From: JBCCFC01 sp965213595
GTDB taxonomy: Bacteria; Chloroflexota; Anaerolineae; Caldilineales; Caldilineaceae
Length of the DNA: 64,000 nt
NCBI GenBank assembly: GCA_965213595.1
Contig: CBDBZO010000002.1
Coordinates: 558,001-622,000, forward strand
Reading direction: 5' to 3'
Shown here: positions 24,977 to 34,018 of the stretch, piece by piece
Layout: each line of letters opens with the position of its first letter
Numbering within the stretch: position 1 is the first letter of the stretch
The notes under the pieces: generated by a model
The model's database searches: none
Seen by the model: only the letters and a program-made list of their open reading frames with translations
Told to the model about the DNA's origin: nothing
Made by a program: the position numbers and the translations under genes

Positions 24977-26212
24977 CTACGGCGACAGAATTGCCCGCGC
25001 CGCGCGATTGGCCGCTTCGATATTGGTAAGCGCGGGCATGCCTGCTGCTGAGCTGGCAACATCGGGGAGCGTCGGCGCAAAGGACGGCGGTGGCTGGTTC
25101 GCCACTAGAAAATCCGCCATCGCCCGGCGACCGGCGGCCAGCAGCGCCTCGCGCCGCGCCTTGCTCATGTCAAATTCGACGGTTCCGTAGCCCTGAGCAG
25201 GCAGGCGCACGACGTGAGCGGCAAAGGCGTCAATGGCGGCATTGTCGCGGCCCTGGATTGCGGTGTCCAGCCAGCGCTGGGCGCGCTCGACGGGCGGCAG
25301 ATCGGCAAGCGGGCTGGGTGGGGTTGGCGGCGGGGGCGCGTTGGGGACGGGCAACTCCTCGTCGATCAGCAGGCCGATGACGTTTGCGGTGTGCGGCTGG
25401 CCCATGATGGCGTAGGTCGACGGCGCGCGCGAGAGGAAGAGCGCCAGCGGAAAGTTGGAGAGCACGCCGCCGTCGATAATCAGGTGGCCCGCCAGCGAGC
25501 GATCGCGATACGCACCCCACTCGGCCCGCCACACCACCTCCGGCCAGACGAGCGGCAGGCTCATCGACATGCGCACCGCGGCCACGAGCGGGCAGTCCGG
25601 CGCGGTGACGTGGTTGAGAATTAACATGCGCCGCGCCGTCGTGTCGCTGGCGATCACGGTGAGATCGCGGCCCGTGGCCTTGAAGAACTGGCGCAGCGTA
25701 AGGTTGCTGTAGACGCGTGGCTGGCCGTCCGGCGCCGCGGTATCCAGCCTGCGACGCAGCCACGCCACAAACGCATCCGCCGCAAACCAGCCGCCCCGAT
25801 CCAGCAGGGAAACGAGATGGGGAAAGCGGGGATGTCGCGCGGCCCAGCGCAGCAGGGCACGGTAGAGACGCTGCTCCTGGGCCGGTGGCACAAGCGGCAG
25901 GTTAATCTGCTTCAACAGCTCGCCGATCGTGCCGTGCAGCAAATCGTCCACCTGCCCCAGCGCCGGGCGTTCCAAAAAGGTGGAGAAGACCGAGCGCTCG
26001 TCCGCCTGCTCGACCAGCGCGTCGAGCAGCTCTTGGGATCCGTAGCCCGCCGCCAGCAGCGTCGCCGTAATCGCGCCCGCCGACGTGCCGAGCAGCCGAC
26101 CGGACACGTGGCTGCCGGGCGCAGCGCCGTCGCCGAGCAGCGTTTGCAGCGCGCCGACAAAGGCAATGCCTTTGGCGCCGCCGCCTTCAAATACGAGATC
26201 AACTGTTGCCAT
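24977..26212 (-). CDS. Patatin-like phospholipase
   Basis: 411 residues. FEGGGAKGIAFVGAL (8-22) is the oxyanion glycine loop, GTSAG (about 43-47) carries the Ser nucleophile, and LIIDGGVLSNFPL holds the catalytic Asp of the Ser-Asp dyad. MSMSLPLVWPEV is also typical. The enzyme should hydrolyse acyl chains from membrane or storage lipids. A Pro/Ala linker divides the core from a C-terminal helical part. The gene is divergent from the MttB-family gene across a 173-bp promoter region. Confidence 0.88.
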   Translation of the reverse strand: MATVDLVFEGGGAKGIAFVGALQTLLGDGAAPGSHVSGRLLGTSAGAITATLLAAGYGSQELLDALVEQADERSVFSTFLERPALGQVDDLLHGTIGELLKQINLPLVPPAQEQRLYRALLRWAARHPRFPHLVSLLDRGGWFAADAFVAWLRRRLDTAAPDGQPRVYSNLTLRQFFKATGRDLTVIASDTTARRMLILNHVTAPDCPLVAAVRMSMSLPLVWPEVVWRAEWGAYRDRSLAGHLIIDGGVLSNFPLALFLSRAPSTYAIMGQPHTANVIGLLIDEELPVPNAPPPPTPPSPLADLPPVERAQRWLDTAIQGRDNAAIDAFAAHVVRLPAQGYGTVEFDMSKARREALLAAGRRAMADFLVANQPPPSFAPTLPDVASSAAGMPALTNIEAANRAARAILSP

Positions 26213-26302
26213 AGAATTGGGGAATTGGCCACGAACTGCACGAGTTAATCCGTAGCAAAACGATTGATTGAACCAAAACAGCTTGGGTGGAGTTTTGGTG
26301 GG

Positions 26303-26331
26303 TTGTGTTCACTATACAAAGCGTATACAAT
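26303..26331 (+). promoter_or_regulatory. Candidate promoter of the MttB-family gene
   Basis: TTGTGT (26303-26308) and TACAAT (26326-26331) are 17 bases apart, 55 bases before ATG 26386. Confidence 0.4.
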
Positions 26332-26385
26332 TCTCCACAGATTGAACGCTTTGCCAACCCATCAACTTTTACAGCCGAGGTTTCC

Positions 26386-27990
26386 ATGTCTACCCCCGTC
26401 TCCACACAGTCTACCGTCCGTCCGGACGGTCGCCAATCCAGCCGCGAGCGACGTGCGGCCCGGCGCGAGCAGCGCCAGGGGCCGCCGCCGGTTGCCGTGC
26501 TGCCCTTTCGCCAGCTCGAAAACAAAATGCCGCCGCTTACGGTAATTAGCGAAGAGCAGATCGAGCAGCTGCACGAGGCCTCCATGCACATTATCGAGGA
26601 GATTGGCATTGCGTTTTTGGATGAGGAATCGCTCGATTTGTGGGAGGCCGCAGGGGCTGATGTGGACCGCAAGGCGCAGCACGTGAAGATGGATCGGGGG
26701 CTGCTGATGGGGCTGGTGGCCCAAGCGCCAGCGCAGTTTACGTGGCACGCGCGCAACCCGGCCCACACGCAGCAGGTCGGCGGCGACTACATTGGCTTCG
26801 TCCCCAACGGCGGCACGATTTTTGCCCAGGATATGGACAAGGGCCGCCGCCCCGGCGAGATGGTCGACTACGACAACTTTCTCAAGCTGATGCAGATGTG
26901 CAACTCGATTCACTACACCGGCGATCAGCTCGTCGTGCCGCACGACGTGCCCGTTTCGCACCGCCACCTGCGCCGTTCCCACTCGTCGCTGACGCTGATG
27001 GACAAGTGCTACATGGAAGCGCCCCACGGCCGCATTATCTCGCAGGACGCGGTCGACATGGCAAAGATTATCTTTGGCGACGACATTGAGTCGCCCAATC
27101 AGCAGGGCGACTTTGAACCGGTGCTGGGCGGCGTGGTCAACGCCAGCAGCCCCCTGCGCTACGACGACCGCATGTTGGGCGGGATGATTGTCTTTGCGCG
27201 CGCGGGCCAGGTCAACGTGGTGACGCCCTTTATCCTGGCGGGCGCGATGAGCCCAATCTCAATTGCCTCCGCCGTGGCGCAGCAAAATGCGGAAGCGCTG
27301 GCGGGCATTGCTTTCTGCCAGCTCGTGCGGGCGGGCGCGCCCGTGCTCTACGGCGGCTTTACCACCAACGTTGACATGCGCACCGGCAGCCCGGCCTTTG
27401 GCACGCCCGAAGGCGCGTGGGCCATGGCGATTGGCGCACAGCTCGCCCGTCACTACAGCTTGCCCTACCGCGGCAGCGGTTCGCTCAACACCAGCAAGCT
27501 GCCGGACGCGCAGGCGGCTTACGAGACGATGTGGACGATCTGGCCCGCCATCATGGCGCACACCAACTTTGTCATGCACGCTGTCGGCTGGCTGGAAGCG
27601 GGGCTGACGGCCTCCTACGAGAAAATCATCATCGACATGGAAAATCTCGCTATGTTCCAGTATTTTCTGCAGGGCGTCGAAATCAACGACGAGACGCTCG
27701 CGCTCGATTCGATTGCGCAGGTGGGCGTGGGCGGCCACCACTTTGGCACGCCCCATACCCAGGCGCGCTTTGCCAGCGAGTTCTATCCCACTTTTATGGC
27801 TGACCGCCAAAATTTTGAGGTGTGGGAGATCAACGGCGCGGAGGACACGGCCACGCGCGCCAACCGCGCCTGGAAATCGCTGCTCACCCAGTACGAAGCC
27901 CCCCCGCTGGACGACGCGATCCGCGACGAGCTGCACAGCTTTGTCGACCGCCGCACGCGGGAGTTGACGGGGGTGGAGCTGTATAGCTAG
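26386..27990 (+). CDS. MttB-family (non-pyrrolysine) trimethylamine/betaine methyltransferase-like protein
   Basis: 534 residues from ATG 26386, preceded by GAGG. The frame has no internal UAG, so it is not the pyrrolysine form; it belongs to the wider MttB superfamily whose members demethylate glycine betaine and other quaternary amines by transfer to a corrinoid protein. Typical stretches are DYDNFLKLMQMCNSIHYTGD, GGFTTNVDMRTGSPAFGTPE and GVGGHHFGTPHTQ. A basic, Gln-rich leader of about 50 residues precedes the barrel. No corrinoid protein gene is adjacent, so the methyl acceptor is unknown. Confidence 0.88.
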   Translation: MSTPVSTQSTVRPDGRQSSRERRAARREQRQGPPPVAVLPFRQLENKMPPLTVISEEQIEQLHEASMHIIEEIGIAFLDEESLDLWEAAGADVDRKAQHVKMDRGLLMGLVAQAPAQFTWHARNPAHTQQVGGDYIGFVPNGGTIFAQDMDKGRRPGEMVDYDNFLKLMQMCNSIHYTGDQLVVPHDVPVSHRHLRRSHSSLTLMDKCYMEAPHGRIISQDAVDMAKIIFGDDIESPNQQGDFEPVLGGVVNASSPLRYDDRMLGGMIVFARAGQVNVVTPFILAGAMSPISIASAVAQQNAEALAGIAFCQLVRAGAPVLYGGFTTNVDMRTGSPAFGTPEGAWAMAIGAQLARHYSLPYRGSGSLNTSKLPDAQAAYETMWTIWPAIMAHTNFVMHAVGWLEAGLTASYEKIIIDMENLAMFQYFLQGVEINDETLALDSIAQVGVGGHHFGTPHTQARFASEFYPTFMADRQNFEVWEINGAEDTATRANRAWKSLLTQYEAPPLDDAIRDELHSFVDRRTRELTGVELYS

Positions 27991-28078
27991 GTAGAATATC
28001 AGATCGAGGGCTGGGCGCGGACGGAGGCAGTGGCCGGAGGGGCGAAATGGCGGGCTTCGGAAAACCCCGACAGCGTCT

Positions 28079-29680
28079 CTAACCCGCCACCGTCGCCGTC
28101 ACCGAATGATAGCCCGTGGCGCCGTCCGGGCGCGTGCCGGTTCGCTCGGCGGTTTGCAGCGTGCCTTCGCCGTCGGTGGCGCGCACGGTGAAGCTATGTT
28201 CACCCGGCGACCCTTCCCAGTTGAGCCGCCACTGCACCCACGTCAGCGTGCTGAGCGGCGGCGTGCGCAGCTCAGCCGCCGTCCACTCGCCATCATCCAC
28301 CTGCACCTCGACCTGCTGAATGCCGCGGTCGCCCGCCCAGGCGATGCCGCCGATGGGGATCAGCCCGTCGTCCGTCGGCGCGTCGACGGCCACGTTGTCG
28401 ATCACCGAGACCACGTGCGGAATGGCTTCGGCGTCCCAGCCGCGCTCCACCCAGTAGCCCGATCCCTCCTCCGGAATCGCTTCAATACGCGTAATCCACT
28501 TGGGCTGCTTCATGCCGTAGCGGTTGGGAATGTAGATGCGCAGCGGGTAGCCGTGCCTCGTGGGCAGCGGCGCTTCGTTCATTTGGTAGACCAAGAGCGT
28601 GCGCGGGTCCATCATATCCTCCATCGCCACGCTCTCGAAAAAGCCATCCGCCGCCTCCACCCGCAGCTCGACGGCCTCTGCCTGCAAGCCCAAATCTTCC
28701 AGCACATCGACGAGGCGCGCGCCCGTCCAGTTGGCCGTGCTGATGAGATCGCCTGCAATGCGGTTGGAGATGCAGCTCAGGGTCAGCGGCTGGATGACGG
28801 CGGGGAAGGCCATCAGGTCGCTCAGCGTGAGATTGCGCGGGTTGTCAAACAGGCCGGCCACTTCGAGTTCCCACTCGTCGCCGTTGATTTCGACCGGGCG
28901 CGAGTTGATGTCGATGCGGTAAAATTCGCCGTCGGGGGTGACTTCCGGTCGCGTGCCCGGCGCGGGCTCCAGCCGACCGTCGAGCTGCTGCGGCGGCGTC
29001 GCCAAATCGGCCAGCGTGGCCTCGCCCTCCGCCATCGTGTCGTCGACCTGCGCCGCCGTGGGCGTCTGCGAGCCCTGCAGCCAGCGCCCCGCCAGCCAGC
29101 CGACCAGCGCCACCGCCAGCGCCCCGCCCGCCGCCCCCAAAAAGCGCCGTCGACCCGACGAAACGTCGGCCCGCTCCTCGCTTGTTTCCGCCCGCGGTCG
29201 GTCGAGCAGCGCGCCGAGCAGCGCGCCCCAGCCAATGGTCAGCAGCGCGATCCAGCCGTAATCCAGCACCCCACTGATAAAGCCCAGCCGCCACTCCACG
29301 GCGGCCAGCAGCAAAAATACCGCAAGCCCCACGAGGCCGCCGGTCAGCCAGCCGCGCCGCACCGTGCTCCCCACCAGCGCGCCGATCAGCGCACCCGCCA
29401 CCACGCCGAGCGCGACGAAGAGCACAATGCCCAGCGCCTGCTCCGCCGTCTTGGCCGCATCGCTCGTCGAGCCAACGTCGATGGCGCGCACGACCGAGAC
29501 GATGGCGTCGATGCCCGCGGTGACGACGGGGCCGGGCAGGGCGCGGCCCAGCCAGTCAAATACATCAAATGGGGGGAAGGGGAGTCCGGCCAGCTGGTCG
29601 CCCACGTAAAAGATGGCGGCGAGGGCCAGGCTCGTCAAGCCGCCGAGCAGCGCACCCCATCCCAGTTGAGATCGTCGCAT
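28079..29680 (-). CDS. Membrane-bound sulfite oxidase-type molybdopterin oxidoreductase
   Basis: 533 residues. Five or so TM helices fill the first 165 residues, then a basic segment and a further hydrophobic helix (about 180-195). The soluble part has the Mo-coenzyme domain: PLTLSCISNRIAGD with the Mo-ligand Cys, GARLVDVLEDLGL, TRHGYPLRIYIPNRYGMKQPK cut in two halves by PLRI, and KWITRIEAI. The C-terminal hundred residues are the Ig-like dimerisation domain of sulfite oxidases (WQVEVQVDDGEW type). It should oxidise or reduce a small extracytoplasmic oxyanion or sulfur compound; substrate and electron partner are unknown. Confidence 0.87.
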   Translation of the reverse strand: MRRSQLGWGALLGGLTSLALAAIFYVGDQLAGLPFPPFDVFDWLGRALPGPVVTAGIDAIVSVVRAIDVGSTSDAAKTAEQALGIVLFVALGVVAGALIGALVGSTVRRGWLTGGLVGLAVFLLLAAVEWRLGFISGVLDYGWIALLTIGWGALLGALLDRPRAETSEERADVSSGRRRFLGAAGGALAVALVGWLAGRWLQGSQTPTAAQVDDTMAEGEATLADLATPPQQLDGRLEPAPGTRPEVTPDGEFYRIDINSRPVEINGDEWELEVAGLFDNPRNLTLSDLMAFPAVIQPLTLSCISNRIAGDLISTANWTGARLVDVLEDLGLQAEAVELRVEAADGFFESVAMEDMMDPRTLLVYQMNEAPLPTRHGYPLRIYIPNRYGMKQPKWITRIEAIPEEGSGYWVERGWDAEAIPHVVSVIDNVAVDAPTDDGLIPIGGIAWAGDRGIQQVEVQVDDGEWTAAELRTPPLSTLTWVQWRLNWEGSPGEHSFTVRATDGEGTLQTAERTGTRPDGATGYHSVTATVAG

Positions 29681-30007
29681 AGTTGTTCCTCACTTTGTAT
29701 AGAATCCGTTTTACCTGCTTTTTACTAAATCAGCGCAGTTGTATTGGCTCTGTAACCAAAATCGCACAGCGGCGGCTTCTTAAAGCGCTTTTAATTTTAT
29801 CTAACATCCTAATTTAAGCGCGTGTACAGGTCGTTTATACAACTCTACAAAAAGTGGTACACATCTTGCATAAAAAGTATACAAAAGCGAAGAAAGGCCA
29901 CGTGCAACCGACATTTGCTTACATCCGCAGCAAAAGGGAGACGGGTAACGTAAAGATATAATACTGTCCCCCACGTTGATGAGTATCGTGGGTAAAGGAG
30001 GCATTCT
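29681..30007. promoter_or_regulatory. Divergent intergenic region with promoter of the LysM-GerMN gene
   Basis: TATAAT lies at 29957-29962 and AAAGGAGG ends eight bases before ATG 30008. ACGGGTAACGT (29941-29951) just upstream recurs at 37357-37367 before another secreted-protein gene. The left half is A/T-rich with several TATACA words and no coding frame. Confidence 0.6.
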
Positions 30008-31606
30008 ATGGCAAGTTTGACCATTTCGTTGACCAAGCGATTGATTGCGTTTACGCTTTGCCTAACGCTGGCGTTGACCTTTGCCTTCGCCCAGCCGACG
30101 CCCGCCCACGCCCAGGCCAACTGCGGCGACACCGTCACCGTGCAGCCGGGCGACACGCTGCGCGACATTGCCTCCATCTGTGAGACAACCGTGCCGGCCA
30201 TTTTGGAAGTCAACCCGGACATTACAAATCCCAACCTGATCGTCGTGGGCCAGGTCATCAATCTTCCCGGTGACGGTGGCGATGGCGATGATGACGGCGC
30301 TGAAGAACAGGCCACGATTGCGCCCACGAGCGGGCCGCCGGGCACCAACGTCGACGTGGCGATTGCGAATTTCCCGGCCAACACCGGGCTGGTTGTGACG
30401 TTGGCCCTGCGTGAGGGCCCCATCGTTTCGCAGCAGGAGATTGGCACCGGCTCCACCGGCAGCACGGGCACTGTTGTAGCAATTCCCGAAGACGCACAGG
30501 AGGGAGAACAGTACGTCGTTTCCGTCGATGATCCCGACGTTCGCGGCGGCACGGCCACCGCCCAGCCCTTCTCGGTGACGGACACCATGGACGAAGGCGA
30601 AGCGCGCAGCACTACCATCGCGCCGACAAGTGGCCCGCCCGGCTCGCTGGCACAGCTTGCGGCGAGCGGCTTCGCGCCAAACAGCAACGTCGAAATCGGC
30701 TTTGGCCCCGTCGAATCCGAGTACGGCATCATCGCCACGGCGACGACCGACAGCGACGGCGAGTTGACCCGCCAGGTACGCATTCCCAACTCCGTGCGTC
30801 CGGGCGAATACGTCTACGTCGTTCTGCCCGCGGGCACAAGCGACGAGACGATTTCCAACGAATTTACCGTTACGGGCGACGGCGTGGAGATCGACCCGCA
30901 GGTAAATATTTCGCCGCGCTCCGGCCCGCCCGGATCGAACATCCAGATTAACGCCAGCGGCTTTCCGGCTAATACGCGCGTCAGCTACGGCATTGGTGAA
31001 TTGGAGAGCGAAACCTTTGACGTGTTCAGCGCGCGCACCAATCGCAACGGTTCGGTGCAGGTATTTGTGCAGATGCCGGAAGCGATTGCAGCGGGCACGG
31101 AGTTGGTCGCGCTGGTCTACGTGCCGCAGCGCCAAGATGCTCGCGCCACGTCCAACATTTTCACGGTGACGCAGCAGGATGGGGGCGAGGGCAATCTCTT
31201 CACGCGCACCAACATCTACCTGATTGCGCTGGAGGATGCGGGCCGCAACGGCCAGGAAATCGGCTGCAGCGACAGCGTGATCCCCGTGGAGGTGGAGATC
31301 GAGCCGACGATTGCGCCGCTGACCGCCGCGCTGGAGACGTTATTCAGCATCGACGAGCGCTTCTACGGCCAGAGCGGTCTCTACAATTCGCTCTACCGTG
31401 CCGATCTCGCCGTCGAGCGCATCGACATTGTCGACGACGTGGCGACAATCTACCTGACGGGCGACTTCGCCATCGGCGGCGTCTGCGACAGCCCGCGCGT
31501 GCGCGCTCAGCTGGAGGAGACGGCGCTCCAGTACGCCACCGTGGACGAGGTGCAGATTTTCATCAACGGCGAGTCGCTGGACAGCTTGCTGAGCGAGCGT
31601 GGCTAG
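30008..31606 (+). CDS. Secreted LysM protein with three Ig-like repeats and GerMN domain
   Basis: 532 residues. Signal peptide (about 1-36, cleaved near PAHAQA), LysM domain (VTVQPGDTLRDIASICETTV), an acidic Gly/Asp linker, then three repeats each starting SGPPGT/S (ATIAPTSGPPGTNVDV, TTIAPTSGPPGSLAQL and VNISPRSGPPGSNIQI). The last 110 residues (TIAPLTAALETLFS, LAVERIDIVDDVATIYLTGD) match GerMN domains known from spore-germination and lipoprotein LpqB-like proteins. LysM binds peptidoglycan, so the protein is wall-associated. The repeats resemble IPT/TIG-like beta domains. Confidence 0.8.
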   Translation: MASLTISLTKRLIAFTLCLTLALTFAFAQPTPAHAQANCGDTVTVQPGDTLRDIASICETTVPAILEVNPDITNPNLIVVGQVINLPGDGGDGDDDGAEEQATIAPTSGPPGTNVDVAIANFPANTGLVVTLALREGPIVSQQEIGTGSTGSTGTVVAIPEDAQEGEQYVVSVDDPDVRGGTATAQPFSVTDTMDEGEARSTTIAPTSGPPGSLAQLAASGFAPNSNVEIGFGPVESEYGIIATATTDSDGELTRQVRIPNSVRPGEYVYVVLPAGTSDETISNEFTVTGDGVEIDPQVNISPRSGPPGSNIQINASGFPANTRVSYGIGELESETFDVFSARTNRNGSVQVFVQMPEAIAAGTELVALVYVPQRQDARATSNIFTVTQQDGGEGNLFTRTNIYLIALEDAGRNGQEIGCSDSVIPVEVEIEPTIAPLTAALETLFSIDERFYGQSGLYNSLYRADLAVERIDIVDDVATIYLTGDFAIGGVCDSPRVRAQLEETALQYATVDEVQIFINGESLDSLLSERG

Positions 31607-31645
31607 TGCTTGACCAAACAAAGTTTGACGGATGGGGCAGCGACC

Positions 31646-31673
31646 GTACGGGCACGCCATGGCGTGCCCGTAC
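31646..31673. repeat. 28-bp perfect palindrome without loop
   Basis: The centre is GCCATGGC inside GTACGGGCACG/CGTGCCCGTAC arms. It lies 40 bp after the LysM-GerMN stop. Confidence 0.93.
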
Positions 31674-31714
31674 CCGTCAAAACAGGATTGCTGGACTACT
31701 AAGCAAATCTAGTC

Positions 31715-31762
31715 GGATGGCAGCGTAGAGGCATGGAATTCCATGCCTCTACGCTGCCATCC
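31715..31762. repeat. 48-bp perfect palindrome without loop
   Basis: The entire interval is self-complementary around GGAATTCC; the arms carry GCGTAGAGGCATGG. This is the longest perfect palindrome in the window, 56 bp before the triple-LysM start. Confidence 0.95.
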
Positions 31763-31817
31763 AAATTCCCAACGCGTTAGATTTTATGACCGACCAATTC
31801 ACCAAAAGGAGATTCTC

Positions 31818-32474
31818 ATGACCAACTACATTCGACGATTCCGCTGGCTCGTGGGCGCGATTGCCCTCGGCGTTGCCCTGCTGATTGGCCTGCCGGAGAC
31901 GGCCCAGGCCGCCGGCAATGTCTCGACTACGGCGGCAACTGTGACCGCACCCGCCGAGGCCCCCGCCGCGCAGGACGGCGTCTACTACACCGTGCGCCGC
32001 GGCGACACGCTGAGCTCCATTGCGCGCCGCTACGGCAGCTCGGTGGCGCAGATTGCGCAGAGCAACCGCATCGGCAACACCAACCGCATCTACGTCGGTC
32101 AGCGGCTCTACATTCCCGGCGGCAGCTACGACGGCGGCAGCGGCAGCGACTACCCGGTCGATTACGCCCACTACACCGTCAAGCGCGGCGACACGCTCAG
32201 CGAAATTGCCAGCCGCTACAACACAACCGTTTCCGCCATTCGGCGCACCAACGGGCTGGGCAGCAACACCATTCGCGTGGGCCAGCGCCTCAGCGTGCCC
32301 AGCGGCTACCAGCAGCCCGATTCCGTCTACGGCTTCCGCTACACCGTGCGCCGCGGCGACACGCTCAGCGCAATCGCCGACCGCTACGGCGTGCCCGTGC
32401 GCACGCTGGCCTCGGTTAACGGGATTGGCAATGCCAACCGCATCTACGTGGGCCAGCGGCTGTATATTCCGTAA
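31818..32474 (+). CDS. Secreted triple-LysM protein
   Basis: 218 residues from ATG 31818 with AAGGAGA upstream. Signal peptide about 1-33 (ends ETAQAA), then LysM repeats starting YYTVRRGDTLSSIARRYGSS, HYTVKRGDTLSEIASRYNTT and RYTVRRGDTLSAIADRYGVP. The repeats fill the whole protein, with no catalytic domain. It should bind peptidoglycan or another GlcNAc glycan on the cell surface. Repeats 1 and 3 are nearly identical at their ends (NANRIYVGQRLYIP), suggesting recent duplication. Confidence 0.9.
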   Translation: MTNYIRRFRWLVGAIALGVALLIGLPETAQAAGNVSTTAATVTAPAEAPAAQDGVYYTVRRGDTLSSIARRYGSSVAQIAQSNRIGNTNRIYVGQRLYIPGGSYDGGSGSDYPVDYAHYTVKRGDTLSEIASRYNTTVSAIRRTNGLGSNTIRVGQRLSVPSGYQQPDSVYGFRYTVRRGDTLSAIADRYGVPVRTLASVNGIGNANRIYVGQRLYIP

Positions 32475-32542
32475 TGCAGCGCAGGCAACGGCCGTATGCT
32501 GACGGTTGTTGGCTCTCCCCATAAGTGAAAGATTGATACAGT

Positions 32543-32564
32543 GGGGCATGGAATTCCATGCCCC
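32543..32564. repeat. 22-bp perfect palindrome, GGGGCATGG core
   Basis: Self-complementary around GGAATTCC, with imperfect pairing beyond (CAGT/CTGTG). It lies 69 bp after the triple-LysM stop. The 368-bp gap to the next gene otherwise holds only another palindrome. Confidence 0.9.
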
Positions 32565-32713
32565 TGTGCCGTTGCTGCGCAGGTTATGGATATAAATTCA
32601 ATAAAAATACTGCATTTTTGCCGTGAAGATACTGAAACCATGCGGCAGCTTTTTCATAATAGAGTTGTTTCTGATTAGCAAATCCCGTTAGAAACTCGGG
32701 TGCGACACGCGAC

Positions 32714-32743
32714 CGTAGAGGCGCAGCGTGCTGCGCCTCTACG
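32714..32743. repeat. 30-bp palindrome, 4-nt centre
   Basis: CGTAGAGGCGCAG and its complement enclose CGTG. The CGTAGAGGC word is shared with the 31715-31762 palindrome. Confidence 0.92.
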
Positions 32744-32842
32744 ATTGAGCAGCGAATCCACATTGCAGACCACGAATTATTAATTGGGAACAACTCTAAT
32801 ATATCGTCGACCAAAAGTTCGCCTCTCGTTAGGAGGCTTCCA

Positions 32843-33826
32843 ATGAAAGGTTCCTTTATGAGATCAAACATCCCCACCCAAATGCAGGCCGCCGCCATCG
32901 ACGAATTTGGCGGCGCAATTTCGATGCACACGCTGCCCGTGCCCAAACCGGGGCCGGACGAAATCCTGACTCGCGTCGAGAGCGCGGGTGTCGGCGTGTG
33001 GGACCCGGCGGAGAGCGCGGGCGAGATGGTCGGCATGATGGAGGGCGAGCCGCAATTTCCCTACGTGCTCGGAACCGATGGCGCGGGCACGGTCGCAGCG
33101 GCGGGCAGCAACGTCACCGATTTTCAAGCCGGTGACCGGGTCTACGGCGCCGTGTTTCTGCACCCCACGGTCGGCTTTTACGCCGAGTACACGACGGTCA
33201 AGGCCGCGAACGCCGCACACACGCCCGACCAGCTCTCGACCGAGCAGGCGGGCGCGCTGGCGTCGGACGCCGTCACCGCCCTGAATGGGCTGGACGACAT
33301 GCTCGGCCTGCGGGCGGGCGAATCGGTGCTGATCTTTGGGGCCAGCGGCGGCGTCGGTCACCTGGCCGTGCAGCTCGCCAAGCGCATGGGCGCGCGCGTC
33401 TTCGCCGTGGCCTCGGGCCAGGATGGCGTGGAGATGACCACGCGACTCGGCGCGGATGCGGCCGTGGACGGGCGTGCTGACGACATCCCCAACGCCGTAC
33501 AGACGTTCGCGCCCGACGGCGTGGATGCGGCGCTGATCCTGGCCAACAGCCAGGGGCTCGACGAGGCGCTGGCGCAGGTTAAGGATGGCGGGCGCGTTGC
33601 CTTTCCCAACGGCGTGCAGCCCGAACCGGAAGCTCGCGAAGGCGTTCGCGTTCAGTCGTACAACGCCAACGCCGACCGCCAGGCGCTCGACCAACTCAAC
33701 GAGCTGATCGAGTCCGGCCCCTTCGAGGTGCACATCGCCCGCACCTTCCCGCTGTCGCAGGCGAGCGAGGCGCACCGGGCGCTCGATGAGCACTACCTGG
33801 GCAAGCTGGCGCTGCGGGTGGCATAG
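32843..33826 (+). CDS. MDR-superfamily NAD(P)H quinone oxidoreductase-like protein
   Basis: 327 residues with TAGGAGG ahead of ATG 32843. The N-terminal GroES-like half has VLGTDGAGTVAAAG and GDRVYGAVFLHP; the coenzyme motif is LIFGASGGVGHLAVQLAKRM. The Cys/His zinc ligands of alcohol dehydrogenases are absent, placing it with zinc-independent quinone oxidoreductase/zeta-crystallin-like enzymes. It probably reduces quinones or enones with NADPH. The substrate is unknown. Confidence 0.85.
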   Translation: MKGSFMRSNIPTQMQAAAIDEFGGAISMHTLPVPKPGPDEILTRVESAGVGVWDPAESAGEMVGMMEGEPQFPYVLGTDGAGTVAAAGSNVTDFQAGDRVYGAVFLHPTVGFYAEYTTVKAANAAHTPDQLSTEQAGALASDAVTALNGLDDMLGLRAGESVLIFGASGGVGHLAVQLAKRMGARVFAVASGQDGVEMTTRLGADAAVDGRADDIPNAVQTFAPDGVDAALILANSQGLDEALAQVKDGGRVAFPNGVQPEPEAREGVRVQSYNANADRQALDQLNELIESGPFEVHIARTFPLSQASEAHRALDEHYLGKLALRVA

Positions 33827-33848
33827 CGGCTTTGGGACGGGGTATTGG

Positions 33849-33977
33849 TTCCACGCTCTGCGTGGAATCCCAGGCAGGACGCTCTGAATCCTCGTGCCGG
33901 AAGATAGTTTTCCGCTTGATCACGAGGCTGCACGAGACGCAGAGCGTCTCCTTGCGCATTCCACGCAAAGCGTGGAA
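33849..33977. repeat. Composite element bounded by two TTCCACGC hairpins
   Basis: Hairpins at 33849-33867 and 33959-33977 have the same 8-bp stems (TTCCACGC/GCGTGGAA) with loops TCT and AAA. Between them AGACGCAGAGCGTCT forms a third small stem. The whole fills the gap before the DUF427 gene. Confidence 0.85.
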
Positions 33978-34018
33978 CGAGAATTTTGCCCCTGCGTCGA
34001 AATAAAAAGGAGAACCCC

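Noticed and set aside
26386..27990. Possible pyrrolysine-type MttB
   Set aside because: No in-frame UAG exists in the frame, so it belongs to the non-pyrrolysine group.
28106..29728. Long plus-strand open frame opposite the molybdopterin oxidoreductase
   Set aside because: Composition is Arg/His/Gln-heavy and lacks domains; the minus strand has the Mo-ligand motif and TM helices.
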